Below, piece by piece: positions 1 through 7,853 of a stretch of DNA of 64,000 nucleotides. The translations under genes and the position numbers were made by a program. Source of the stretch: Georgenia soli (GTDB taxonomy: Bacteria > Actinomycetota > Actinomycetes > Actinomycetales > Actinomycetaceae); contig NZ_PDJI01000004.1 of the NCBI RefSeq assembly GCF_002563695.1, positions 2,108,001 through 2,172,000 on the forward strand, read 5' to 3'. The notes under the pieces are model-generated. The model did not search any database. It saw nothing but the letters and a program-made list of their open reading frames with translations, and had not been told where the DNA came from. The stretch's first letter is position 1; each line of letters begins with the position of its first letter.

Positions 1-895
1 CCCCGGCGGCCACGGCGGCGGCGGTCTCGGTGAAGGTGCGGGTCAGGCCGTGCCCGACGGTGATGAGGGTGCGGGCCTCCTGGCGGGAGACGGCCAGGCG
101 CATGGCGATCTCCTCGGCGGTGACGTCCACCGGTTTCTCGACCGCCGGGTGGGCGAAGAAGGTCGCCGCGTCGGACAGGCCGGCGGCGGCGCGGGCGACC
201 TGCCCCGCGGCCCAGCTCTCGATGCGGCGGTGGGCGGCGAGGACCTCGATCCCCGCCGCCCGCCCCAGGGTGCGGGTGTGCGTGCCGGTCAGCACCGCGG
301 CCAGGTCGGCCCCGGCGCGCATCCCGGCCAGGGCCGCGATCCCGACCCCGAGCACCGAGACGTCCTCCCCCGGGTCGAACACCGTCTCCATCCGCCGCCG
401 CAACGCCCGCGACCACGCCGGCCCGACCCCCTCCGCGTCATCCGCGTCCGACTCACCGCTGGCGTCGGTGTCACCGGTGGGGTCGCCGGCCCCGGCGACC
501 TGGCACGCGGTCCCGCCGGTGCCCGTGCCGGGCTCGTCGGCGGCGTCGTTGCCGTGACCGGCGTCGTCGTCCGGGAGGGCGCCGGTGCGGGTGAACCCGG
601 CCGGCGCCAGGCCCGCCAGCACGGCCCCGCCCTCGCCGTCGCACGTCGGAGTGGCCGTGGCCGGGGAGTCGTCCGGGCCGATCAGGTCCGCCAGCACCTC
701 CTGCGCCCACGGGTCCCCGGCCTCGAGCAGCACCCCCAGCCCCGCCAGCCCCACGGTCGACAGCTCCCGCGCCCGGGCCACGCGCTCCTCCGCGCCCGCC
801 CGCCCGGCCAGGGCCCGCAGATGCGCGCACGGGCCACGCCACCCGTCCTCCGGGCAGCACCACCCGCCAACCTGCCGACCCCGCTCCGCATCCAT
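1..895 (-). CDS. DUF222 / 13E12-type HNH endonuclease family protein (C-terminus off the window)
   Basis: The first 298 residues of a protein that runs off the left edge, so the HNH nuclease module usual at the C-terminus of this family cannot be seen. The visible part has a Cys/Trp-rich N-terminus (WCCPEDGW near residue 12), an Asp/Gly-rich low-complexity linker around residues 80-140, and a helical core containing TAEEIAMRLAVSRQEA followed by TLITVGHGLTRTF, which is typical of DUF222. The ATG at 895 lies 4 bp from a LexA-like box, so the transcript may be leaderless and damage-inducible. Related 13E12 genes in mycobacteria are known to be DNA-damage regulated. Nuclease function here is inferred from family membership only. 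Confidence 0.8.
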   Translation of the reverse strand, partial: MDAERGRQVGGWCCPEDGWRGPCAHLRALAGRAGAEERVARARELSTVGLAGLGVLLEAGDPWAQEVLADLIGPDDSPATATPTCDGEGGAVLAGLAPAGFTRTGALPDDDAGHGNDAADEPGTGTGGTACQVAGAGDPTGDTDASGESDADDAEGVGPAWSRALRRRMETVFDPGEDVSVLGVGIAALAGMRAGADLAAVLTGTHTRTLGRAAGIEVLAAHRRIESWAAGQVARAAAGLSDAATFFAHPAVEKPVDVTAEEIAMRLAVSRQEARTLITVGHGLTRTFTETAAAVAAG

Positions 896-898
896 GTA

Positions 899-914
899 TC
901 GAACACTAGTGCGA
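899..914. promoter_or_regulatory. LexA (SOS) box-like operator
   Basis: TCGAAC-ACTA-GTGCGA matches the actinobacterial LexA consensus TCGAAC-N4-GTTCGA at 11 of 12 defined bases. It sits immediately upstream of the DUF222 start codon, where a repressor would block the promoter of a leaderless mRNA. Confidence 0.55.
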
Positions 915-1150
915 CCCACTGACATCGGCCCCGACAAGGTGGTCCGCTGTGGAAACGGTGGCACCCAGGCGCGATCCTGATGGTGGTCGCTCACGCTCAC
1001 ACGGAATCTACGGGCATCTCGAACACCCCCGGAAACCTCGGACCTCGCGCACGCCTCACCCGAAGAGGAATGGCATCTCCCGCGAGCTGGCCCGGTCCAG
1101 CGACCGGCCCCGGTCGGCGACGTGACCGGGCTGCTGGCAGGGTTGGGGGC

Positions 1151-2074
1151 ATGGACCTTCGCATCTTCACCGAGCCTCAGCAGGGCGCCTCCTACGACGA
1201 CCAGCTCGCCATGGCGCAGCGCGCCGACGAGCTCGGCTTCGACGCCTTCTTCCGCTCGGACCACTACCTGCGCATGGGCGACGGCGACCCCCTGCCCGGT
1301 CCCACGGACTCCTGGACCACGCTGGCCGGCCTGGCCCGCGAGACCTCGCGGATCCGCCTCGGCACCCTCGTCTCCTCGGCGACCTTCCGCCACCCCGGCA
1401 TCCTCGCCGTGCAGGTGGCCCAGGTGGACCAGATGTCCCGCGGGCGCGTGGAGCTCGGCCTCGGCACCGGCTGGTTCGCGGAGGAGCACTCCATGCTCGG
1501 CGTGCCGTTCCCGGAGAAGCGGTTCGGGATGCTCGAGGAGCAGCTCGAGATCGTCACCGGCCTGTGGTCCACGCCGGTCGGCGAGCGCTACAGCTTCGAC
1601 GGCAAGCACTACCAGCTGTCGGACAACCCGGGACTGCCCAAGCCCGCGCAGTCGCCGGTCCCGATCGTCGTCGGCGGCAACGGCCCGCGCCGCACCCCGC
1701 GCCTGGCCGCCCGGTTCGGGAGCGAGTACAACCAGTCCTTCCCGGAGAAGGACACGATCGCCCCGCAGATCGCCCGCGTGCGTGACGCCTGCGAGGAGAC
1801 TGGCCGCAACCCCGACGACCTCACCTACTCCGTCGCGTTCGTGGCCTGCGTCGGCTCCGACGAGGCCGAGGTGCAGCGCCGGGCGGACGCGATCGGCCGC
1901 GAGCCCGCCGAGCTGCGCGAGCACGGCCTCGCCGGCAGCCCGGCCGAGGTCCTCGACGGCATCGGCGCCCTCGCGGAGATCGGCGTGAGCCGCGTGTACC
2001 TGCAGTGCCTCGACATCTCCGACCTCGAGCACCTGGACCTCATCGCCTCCGAGGTGATGGCCAAGCTCGACTAG
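1151..2074 (+). CDS. F420-dependent LLM-class oxidoreductase
   Basis: A 307-residue protein of the luciferase-like monooxygenase (LLM) fold, a TIM barrel that usually binds coenzyme F420 in actinobacteria. The opening MDLRIFTEP, the [12 protein letters not shown] strand near residue 30 and the block [12 protein letters not shown](S/M)[16 protein letters not shown] around residues 100-130 are characteristic of the Rv1855c-like subgroup. ATG 1151 is chosen because family similarity begins there, although the frame is open further upstream. It is the first complete gene after the DUF222 gene and is followed by an unrelated ABC pair. The substrate is unknown. Confidence 0.85.
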   Translation: MDLRIFTEPQQGASYDDQLAMAQRADELGFDAFFRSDHYLRMGDGDPLPGPTDSWTTLAGLARETSRIRLGTLVSSATFRHPGILAVQVAQVDQMSRGRVELGLGTGWFAEEHSMLGVPFPEKRFGMLEEQLEIVTGLWSTPVGERYSFDGKHYQLSDNPGLPKPAQSPVPIVVGGNGPRRTPRLAARFGSEYNQSFPEKDTIAPQIARVRDACEETGRNPDDLTYSVAFVACVGSDEAEVQRRADAIGREPAELREHGLAGSPAEVLDGIGALAEIGVSRVYLQCLDISDLEHLDLIASEVMAKLD

Positions 2075-2225
2075 GGCAAAACATGGCCAGCCCGGGCTGC
2101 GCGAGACCTTGCGAGCCCGGGCTGCGCGACGCCCGGCGGCGCGCGCGGGCGGGCGACCTCGAACCCCCGAAGGGCCGACGGCGAAGCCGACCTGGCGGCC
2201 CGGCCGCCGGAGTAGCGTCGGCCGT

Positions 2226-3119
2226 ATGGGCGCCGTCGCCATCCGGGACGTGGTCAAGCGGTTCGGGCACACCGTCGCGCTGGACGGTCTCGACCTGGAC
2301 GTGGCCGAGGGTGAGGTGCACGGTCTCCTCGGGCCGAACGGCGCCGGCAAGTCGACCACCATCCGCCTCCTCCTGGGGCTGCTGCGCGCCGACGCCGGGA
2401 CGCTGCGGCTGCTGGGCGGCGACCCGTGGACGCAGGCGCCCGAGCTGCACCGGCGGCTGGCCTACGTGCCGGGTGACGTCGCCCTGTGGCCGAACCTCAC
2501 CGGCGGCGAGGTCATCGACCTGCTCGGCCGGCTGCGCGGCGGCCTGGACCCGGTTCGCCGCGACGCCCTGATCGAGCGCTTCGAGCTCGACCCGCGCAAG
2601 AAGGGCGCGACCTACTCCAAGGGCAACCGGCAGAAGGTGGCGCTCGTGGCGGCGCTGGCCTCCGACGTCGAGCTGCTGCTCCTCGACGAGCCCACCGCCG
2701 GCCTCGACCCGCTCATGGAGGCCGAGTTCCGCCGCGTGGTGCTGGAGCGCCGGGAGGGCTGCACCGTGCTGCTGAGCAGCCACATCCTCTCCGAGGTGGA
2801 GCACCTGTGCGACCGGGTCAGCATCGTCCGGGCCGGCCGGGTGGTGGAGAGCGGGACGCTGACCCAGCTGCGTCACCTCACCCGGACGCAGGTGGTGGCG
2901 GACCTGCCCGGGCCCGTCCCGGACGAGCTGGTGCGGCTCTCCGGGGTGCACGACGCCGTCGTCGACGGCCACCGGCTCGCGTGCCAGGTCGACGACGCCG
3001 CCCTGGCCGGCCTGGTCGCCCGTCTCGGCGCCCTCGGGGTGCGCAGCCTCTCCTCCAGCCCGCCGACGCTGGAGGAGCTGTTCCTGCGCCACTACCAGGA
3101 CGCCCCGGCCGTGCGATGA
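2226..3119 (+). CDS. ABC transporter ATP-binding protein (drug-efflux/ABC-2 type)
   Basis: A 297-residue nucleotide-binding subunit. Walker A GPNGAGKS lies at residues 36-43, an atypical signature YSKGNRQK at 130-137 in place of LSGGQ, and Walker [13 protein letters not shown] at 150-161; a C-terminal regulatory tail of about 80 residues follows. The SKGNRQK signature is typical of actinobacterial exporters paired with a long ABC-2 permease. The stop codon TGA overlaps an ATG (ATGA at 3116-3119), the usual translational-coupling junction, but a 17-bp repeat array now separates it from the permease. ATG 2226 is the first methionine before the conserved [10 protein letters not shown] strand. 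Confidence 0.92.
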   Translation: MGAVAIRDVVKRFGHTVALDGLDLDVAEGEVHGLLGPNGAGKSTTIRLLLGLLRADAGTLRLLGGDPWTQAPELHRRLAYVPGDVALWPNLTGGEVIDLLGRLRGGLDPVRRDALIERFELDPRKKGATYSKGNRQKVALVAALASDVELLLLDEPTAGLDPLMEAEFRRVVLERREGCTVLLSSHILSEVEHLCDRVSIVRAGRVVESGTLTQLRHLTRTQVVADLPGPVPDELVRLSGVHDAVVDGHRLACQVDDAALAGLVARLGALGVRSLSSSPPTLEELFLRHYQDAPAVR

Positions 3120-3215
3120 GCGGCGCAGCCCGATGAGCGGCGCAGCCCGATGAGCGGCGCAGCGCGATCAACGGAGCGGCACGATGAGCGGCCTGGCGCC
3201 ATGAACGGCCTGGGC
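3114..3215 (+). repeat. Six 17-bp tandem units spanning the ATPase stop and permease start
   Basis: Units start at 3114, 3131, 3148, 3165, 3182 and 3199, with core cgatgagcggcgcagcc. The first two are identical and the later ones diverge. Each unit except the fourth (ATC) presents an ATG, at 3116, 3133, 3150, 3184 and 3201. Because 17 is not a multiple of 3, consecutive ATGs fall in different frames; only 3150 and 3201 are in frame with the permease. The array looks like expansion of an original ATGA stop-start overlap. Confidence 0.9.
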
Positions 3216-4802
3216 ACGCTGGTCCGGCTCGGGGCCCGGCGCAACCGCCTGTACCTGGCGGTGTGGCTGCTCGGGCTGTTCGTCGTCGTGCCCGCCACGG
3301 CCACGGCCTACGAGCAGGTGATCCCCGACCCGGTGCAGGCTGGACCGATCATCGAGGGGCTGTCCAACAACCCCACCATGCGGGCGATGCTCGGCCCCCC
3401 GTTCTCGCTGGTGGAGCCCGGCGGGTTCACGGTCTGGCGGGTCGGCACCTTCGTCGCCACGGTCGCCGGCGTGATGGCGATCCTCGCGACCGTCCGCCTC
3501 ACCCGGGCCGACGAGGAGGCAGGCCGCACGGAGCTGGTCCGCTCCGGCGTCGTGGGGCGTCACGTCCCGCTGGTCGCCGCGGTCCTGGTAAGTCTGGCCG
3601 CGTGCGCGGTGCTCGGGGTGCTGGTCACCGCCGGCATGGCCGGCGCGGGGACCGACGCGACCGGCTCGGTGGCGTTCGGGCTCGGGATGGCGCTGACCGC
3701 GGCGGTCTTCGTGGGCGTCGGCGCGTTCGCGGCCCAGCTGACCAGCTCCGCCCGCACCGCGCGCGGGATCGCCCTCGCGGTGCTGGGCGCGGCCTACCTG
3801 CTCCGCGCCCTGGCCGACGGCGTCGCCGCGGACTCCCCGGTGCGTCGCCTGCAGTGGGTCTCGCCGGTGGAGTGGATGGCGCTGGCGCGCCCCTACGCGG
3901 ACGAGCGCTGGTGGGTCCTCCTGCTCCCCGCCGCCCTGACCGCCGTGCTGGTGGCTCTCGCGGTGCGCCTGGAGGCCCGGCGCGACCACGGCTCCGGGCC
4001 ATGGCCGCCCCGCCCGGGCCCGCCGGGGGCCGGCGCGCTGCTCTCCTCCCCCGCCGGGCTGGCGTGGCGGCTGCAGCGCGGCACCATTTTCGGCTGGACG
4101 ATCGGTCTGCTGGTGTTCTCGGTGGCCATCGGCTCGCTGACCACCAGCTTCTCGTCGATGTTCCAGGACGTGCCGCGCCTGGAGATGGTCCTGCGCCGGA
4201 TGGGTGCCGGCGCCGAGGAGCTCACCCAGGGGTTCTTCGTGGCCATGCTCAGCATCGTGGTGCTCGTCGTGGCGGCGCTCGGGCTGCAGCTGCTGGGGCG
4301 GCTGCACCAGGAGGAGACCGCGGGCCACGCAGAGGTGGTCCTCTCTACGGCGGTGCGGCGCACCGGGTTCGCCGGCTCGCACCTCCAGCTGGCCCTGGTG
4401 GTGCCTACCGTGCTGATCCTGGCGAGCGGTGCGCTGATGGCCGTGCCGCAGGCGGTCGCCGACGGCGACCCCGGCGTGGTGGGCGACGTCGTCTCCGGCG
4501 CGGCGGCCCTGCTGCCCGGGGTGTGGCTGGTGGCGGGCCTGGGGATGCTGCTGCTCGGCTGGCTGCCGCGCCTCGGGTGGGTGGCCTGGCTGGTGGTCGG
4601 ATGGTCCCTGGTGGTCACGTGGATCGGGGCGCTGCTGAACCTGCCCGACTGGCTGCTCGAGCTGACGCCGTTCGCGCAGCTGCCGCAGCTGCCGGTCGAG
4701 GCGATGCGCTGGACGCCGGTCCTGGTCACGGCGGCGATCGCCGCCGGGCTCGTGGTGCTCGGCCTGGTGGGCTACCGCCGTCGGGACCTCGCCGCGAGCT
4801 GA
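3201..4802 (+). CDS. ABC-2 type transporter permease (exporter)
   Basis: A 533-residue polytopic membrane protein with about twelve hydrophobic segments in two similar halves, the layout of the long actinobacterial ABC-2 permeases that pair with SKGNRQK-type ATPases in tetronasin/multidrug-like exporters. MNGLGTLVRLGARRNRLYLAVWLLG is the natural N-terminus, so ATG 3201 is preferred; ATG 3150 in the same frame would add 17 repeat-encoded residues. The best Shine-Dalgarno in the junction (GGAG at 3173) is spaced for the out-of-frame ATG 3184, so initiation here may be weak or coupled. It forms an operon with the ATPase. The cargo is unknown. Confidence 0.88.
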   Translation: MNGLGTLVRLGARRNRLYLAVWLLGLFVVVPATATAYEQVIPDPVQAGPIIEGLSNNPTMRAMLGPPFSLVEPGGFTVWRVGTFVATVAGVMAILATVRLTRADEEAGRTELVRSGVVGRHVPLVAAVLVSLAACAVLGVLVTAGMAGAGTDATGSVAFGLGMALTAAVFVGVGAFAAQLTSSARTARGIALAVLGAAYLLRALADGVAADSPVRRLQWVSPVEWMALARPYADERWWVLLLPAALTAVLVALAVRLEARRDHGSGPWPPRPGPPGAGALLSSPAGLAWRLQRGTIFGWTIGLLVFSVAIGSLTTSFSSMFQDVPRLEMVLRRMGAGAEELTQGFFVAMLSIVVLVVAALGLQLLGRLHQEETAGHAEVVLSTAVRRTGFAGSHLQLALVVPTVLILASGALMAVPQAVADGDPGVVGDVVSGAAALLPGVWLVAGLGMLLLGWLPRLGWVAWLVVGWSLVVTWIGALLNLPDWLLELTPFAQLPQLPVEAMRWTPVLVTAAIAAGLVVLGLVGYRRRDLAAS

Positions 4803-4831
4803 CCGCGGAGGCCGGCTCGGCGGACGCACCG

Positions 4832-5431
4832 TCAGCCGGGCAGGTCCTCCAGCCGCCGCTTCTGGGGGTACGGCGGCTCGCCGCGCGCGAGCGACTCGAC
4901 GAATCCCGCGATCCGGCGCGCCCGTGTCTCGGGCCGCTTCGCCTCGGTCACCCGGTAGATGACGGCGAAGCGGTTCGACCTCGTCAGGATGTCGAACATC
5001 GCCCGCGCCCGCGGCTCGGCGTCGAGCGCCGCGACCAGGTCCGGGGGCGGCTCGGCGTCCGCCTGCCCCACGTACGCCCTGTCCCAGCGCCCGTCGGCCT
5101 GGGCGGCGCGGACGGCCGCACGCCCGGCCTCCGTCATCCGGCCCTCCGCCTCGAGCTCGGCGACGCGCCTGACGTTGCTGGCCGACCACGGGCTCCTCGG
5201 CCGCCGCGGGGTCATCCGCTGCGCGTAGGTGTGCTCGTCGCGGCGCCGGGCCTGGCCGTCGATCCAGCCGAAGCACAGAGCCTCGAGCACGGCGGGCTCG
5301 TAGGTGAGGGCCGTCGTCGTCCCGTTCTTCTTGCCGACGACGAGCCACACACCGTCGCTGGAGGCATGGTTCTCCGCCAGCCACGCACGCCAGGCGGCCA
5401 CGTCGGGCAGTACCAGCTCGTCCTCGGTCAT
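4832..5431 (-). CDS. YdeI/OmpD-associated family protein
   Basis: A 199-residue cytoplasmic protein. The motifs WLAENHASSDGVWLV, VLEALCFGWIDGQ (near residue 50) and RMTPRRPRSPWSASNVRRV (near 75) are the signature of the YdeI/OmpD-associated family; a helical C-terminus ends in ARGEPPYPQKR. The biochemical role of this family is poorly defined. ATG 5431 is chosen because GGAGGA lies 5 bp upstream; a TTG at 5485 in the same frame falls inside the upstream 19-bp repeat array and would add 18 residues of repeat-derived sequence. It converges on the ABC-2 permease with a 29-bp gap. Confidence 0.85.
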   Translation of the reverse strand: MTEDELVLPDVAAWRAWLAENHASSDGVWLVVGKKNGTTTALTYEPAVLEALCFGWIDGQARRRDEHTYAQRMTPRRPRSPWSASNVRRVAELEAEGRMTEAGRAAVRAAQADGRWDRAYVGQADAEPPPDLVAALDAEPRARAMFDILTRSNRFAVIYRVTEAKRPETRARRIAGFVESLARGEPPYPQKRRLEDLPG

Positions 5432-5456
5432 CCCCGTCCTCCTCCCGTCACGCGCC

Positions 5457-5570
5457 GAGTCGTCAACTCCTCCGTGAGTCGTCAAGTCCTCCGCGAGGCG
5501 TCAAGTCCTCCGCGAGAAGTCGTCAGGGAGAAGATGACTTCTGACCGAGGAGATGACCTCTCACCGAGTG
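5457..5570. repeat. Array of six 19-bp repeats with internal orientation switch
   Basis: Three direct units (5457 gagtcgtcaactcctccgt, 5476, 5495) and a degenerate fourth are followed by two units in the opposite sense, with the motif ATGAC at 5534 and 5553, exactly 19 bp apart. The unit is related to the near-palindrome GAGATGTCATCTC that also forms the array at 38988-39063 and a single copy at 25357. It fills the gap between two divergently transcribed genes. Confidence 0.75.
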
Positions 5571-5634
5571 TGGCGGGTGCGGGACGGGCGGCCAAGGGAA
5601 TTGGCGACCTTCGCCGTCGGGCATGATGCTCGCC

Positions 5635-6687
5635 ATGGACGACGACGCCACCCCGCTCCGCCTCGGGTTCTCCACCGGCTACTGGTCGGCCGGGCCGCCG
5701 ACCGGCGCGGCGGAGGCCGTCGCCGCCGCGGACGACCTCGGGCTCGACTCCGTCTGGACCGCCGAGGCCTACGGCTCGGACGCGCTCACGCCGCTCGCGT
5801 GGTGGGGCGCCAGCACCCGGCGGGTGCGGCTGGGCACAGCCGTCGCGCAGATGTCCGCCCGCACCCCGACGGCCACGGCGATGGCCGCCATGACGCTGGA
5901 CCACCTCTCCGGCGGACGGTTCGTCCTGGGCCTGGGCGCCTCCGGGCCGCAGGTGGTCGAGGGCTGGTACGGCCAGCCGTACCCGCGCCCGCTCGAGCGC
6001 ACCCGCGAGTACGTCGACATCGTCCGCCAGGTGCTGCGCCGCGAGGAGCCCGTCCGGCTCGACGGCGCCCACTACCAGCTGCCGCTGCGGGGCGGCACCG
6101 GCCAGGGCAAGGCGCTGCGCCCCACCATCCACCCGCTGCGCACCGACCTGCCGATCCACCTCGCGGCGCAGGGTCCCAAGAACACGGCGCTGGCCGCCGA
6201 GATCGCCGACGGGTGGCTGCCGTTCCTGTTCTCCCCCCGCCTGTCCGCCACCTACGCGGAGCACCTCGCGGCCGGGTTCGCGCGCCGGGCACGGGAGCGG
6301 TCGCCGTCGTTGGCGTTCGAGGTCTCGGCGGCGGTGCCGGTGGCCCTCGGGAAGGACGTCGAGGAGGCCGCCGACACCCTGCGGCCGTACTTCGCCCTCT
6401 ACATCGGCGGCATGGGGTCGGAGTCGACGAACTTCCACCGCGAGGCCGTCGAGCGGCTGGGGTACGAGGCGGCGTGCGCGGAGATCGCCCGGCGGTGGGC
6501 CGACGGCGACCGCCCCGGCGCCGTGGCGGCGGTCCCCACCGAACTGGTGCTCGACGTCGCCCTCGCGGGCAGCCCGGCCCAGCTGCGCGAGCAGCTCGCC
6601 GCGTGGCAGGCCAGCGTTGTCACCACCCTCATCATCCAGACGGACCCTCGGACCCTGCCCGCCGTCGTCAGGGCGCTGCAGGTCTGA
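5635..6687 (+). CDS. F420-dependent LLM-class oxidoreductase
   Basis: A 350-residue LLM-fold oxidoreductase. The segments LGLDSVWTAEAYGSDALTPLAW near residue 35, the barrel strand VRLGTAVAQMSARTPTATAM, and FVLGLGASGPQVVEGWYG near residue 105 are typical of the Rv3520c-like F420 subgroup; HLAAQGPKN near 175 is also conserved. The ATGs at 5623 and 5626 are in frame but ATG 5635 is the more usual start; no Shine-Dalgarno decides. It is not closely related to the F420-type enzyme at 1151. Its 3' end overlaps the convergent kinase gene by 20 bp, so there is no room for a terminator. Confidence 0.85.
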   Translation: MDDDATPLRLGFSTGYWSAGPPTGAAEAVAAADDLGLDSVWTAEAYGSDALTPLAWWGASTRRVRLGTAVAQMSARTPTATAMAAMTLDHLSGGRFVLGLGASGPQVVEGWYGQPYPRPLERTREYVDIVRQVLRREEPVRLDGAHYQLPLRGGTGQGKALRPTIHPLRTDLPIHLAAQGPKNTALAAEIADGWLPFLFSPRLSATYAEHLAAGFARRARERSPSLAFEVSAAVPVALGKDVEEAADTLRPYFALYIGGMGSESTNFHREAVERLGYEAACAEIARRWADGDRPGAVAAVPTELVLDVALAGSPAQLREQLAAWQASVVTTLIIQTDPRTLPAVVRALQV

Positions 6688-7186
6688 CGACCTCCTCGCC
6701 CTCGCCGGCCGGAACCTCGAAACCGGCGAGGAAACGCTCGAGGAGCTCGTCGGGGACAGGGAAGGCGTCGGCGTCGTCCCGCGAGCGCCGGGCACGGAGA
6801 CGGCGCCGCAGCTCCTCCGGCGCCACGTCGAAGTACACGAGGCGCCAGCGCCCGCCGGCGGCCTCGACGATCGCCTTGTAGGCGTCCCGGTCGGCCCGGC
6901 GCCAGAGCGAGAGGTCGACGACGACGTCGCGGCCCTGGCGAAGCAGCTCGGCCAGCCGCTCCTTCACGACCGGGCGGACGGCGTCGTTGTACTCCTCGAA
7001 CCGCTCGAAGGGGGTGTCGCGGCCGTAGCGGCCGAACCGCCGCCGCACCTCGACGTCGTGGGAGAGCCGCACGTAGCCCTGCCGCTCGAGCTCCCGGGCG
7101 TAGGTGGTCTTGCCCGCGCCGGCCGGCCCGCACGTCAGCACCGCGACCGGGCGGGTGCCTCCGTCGTGCCCTTGCTCGTCCCCCAT
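6668..7186 (-). CDS. P-loop AAA-type kinase (zeta-toxin/gluconokinase-like)
   Basis: A 172-residue P-loop ATPase. Walker A GPAGAGKTT lies near residues 20-28, followed by RLSHDVEVRRR where small-molecule or nucleic-acid end kinases carry their phosphate-acceptor Asp; VVVDLSLWRRADRDAYK is the Walker B-like strand with LID helices after it. Small kinases of this type phosphorylate varied small molecules and the substrate cannot be read from the sequence. ATG 7186 is preferred over the in-frame ATG 7207 because GGGGGAGGAG lies 9 bp upstream. It is transcribed divergently from the GyrI-like gene. Confidence 0.75.
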   Translation of the reverse strand: MGDEQGHDGGTRPVAVLTCGPAGAGKTTYARELERQGYVRLSHDVEVRRRFGRYGRDTPFERFEEYNDAVRPVVKERLAELLRQGRDVVVDLSLWRRADRDAYKAIVEAAGGRWRLVYFDVAPEELRRRLRARRSRDDADAFPVPDELLERFLAGFEVPAGEGEEVVRPAAP

Positions 7187-7306
7187 GGGCCATCGCTCCT
7201 CCCCCATTGGCACAGCCTGCCCGGCCGGCCGGTCCGGGACCATCCGCCGCCCTGGACCGGACGCCGGGGTTCGCGGCACCATCGAGGCACGACGAAGGAG
7301 ATGATC

Positions 7307-7783
7307 ATGGGCGACATCCACCTCATCGAGCTCCCAGAGCAGGCCGTGGCCGGCGTGCGCCAGCGGATCCGCATGGACGAGATGACCACCATCTTCGACA
7401 CCCGCTTCCAGGAGGTGCTCCAGGCGCTGCAGTCGGCCGGGGTCGCACCGGCCGGCGCGCCCTACGCCCGGTATCACGGCGACATCGGCGAGACGGTCGA
7501 CGTCGAGATCGGCTTCCCGGTCAGCGAGCCGTTCCCCGGGTCGGGCGACGTCCAGGGCGAGACCCTGCCGGCGGCCCGGGCGGTCGAGACGATCCACGAG
7601 GGCACGTACGACCGCCTCCCCGAGACGTACGAGGCCGTCGCGCGCTGGATGACCGAGCACGACCTGCAGCGGCTCGACCAGTCGTGGGAGATCTACGAGG
7701 CCGGCCCCGAGTCCGACCCGGACCCCGGCACCTGGCGCACCCGCGTGGTCTTCCCCGTCTCGGGGCCGCAGGTCGAGCCGTAG
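7307..7783 (+). CDS. GyrI-like small-molecule-binding domain protein
   Basis: A 158-residue single-domain protein of the GyrI/AraC effector-binding (SOUL-like) fold. The YARYHGDIGETVDVEIGFPVSEPF strand-turn-strand, AARAVETIHEGTYDRLPETYEAV and the C-terminal WEIYEAGPESDPDPGTWRTRVVFPV are the usual conserved blocks. No DNA-binding domain is attached, so it probably binds a ligand on its own. ATG 7307 has GAAGGAG 6 bp upstream; the in-frame ATG 7301 would touch it. Confidence 0.82.
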   Translation: MGDIHLIELPEQAVAGVRQRIRMDEMTTIFDTRFQEVLQALQSAGVAPAGAPYARYHGDIGETVDVEIGFPVSEPFPGSGDVQGETLPAARAVETIHEGTYDRLPETYEAVARWMTEHDLQRLDQSWEIYEAGPESDPDPGTWRTRVVFPVSGPQVEP

Positions 7784-7799
7784 CTCAGCCGGCCGGCGA

Positions 7800-7853
7800 C
7801 GGTCAGCGGGACGGGAGCGGTCAGCCGGACGGGGGCGGTCAGCCGGCCGGGGA
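7800..7853 (-). repeat. Three 18-bp tandem repeats over a stop codon
   Basis: Units at 7800, 7818 and 7836 share cggtcagccggacggggg with few changes. The stop codon of the phosphoribosyltransferase-hydrolase gene lies in the unit at 7836, and an equivalent TGA is repeated in the two downstream units, so loss of the first stop would be buffered. Confidence 0.8.

Noticed and set aside
50..922. Plus-strand reading frames over the first kilobase
   Set aside because: The minus strand carries a recognisable DUF222 protein there; the plus frames are Ala/Arg/Gly-rich shadows.
3168..5384. Long minus-strand frame opposite the ABC-2 permease
   Set aside because: Complement of the permease; Arg/Gln/His-rich with no membrane or domain motifs.
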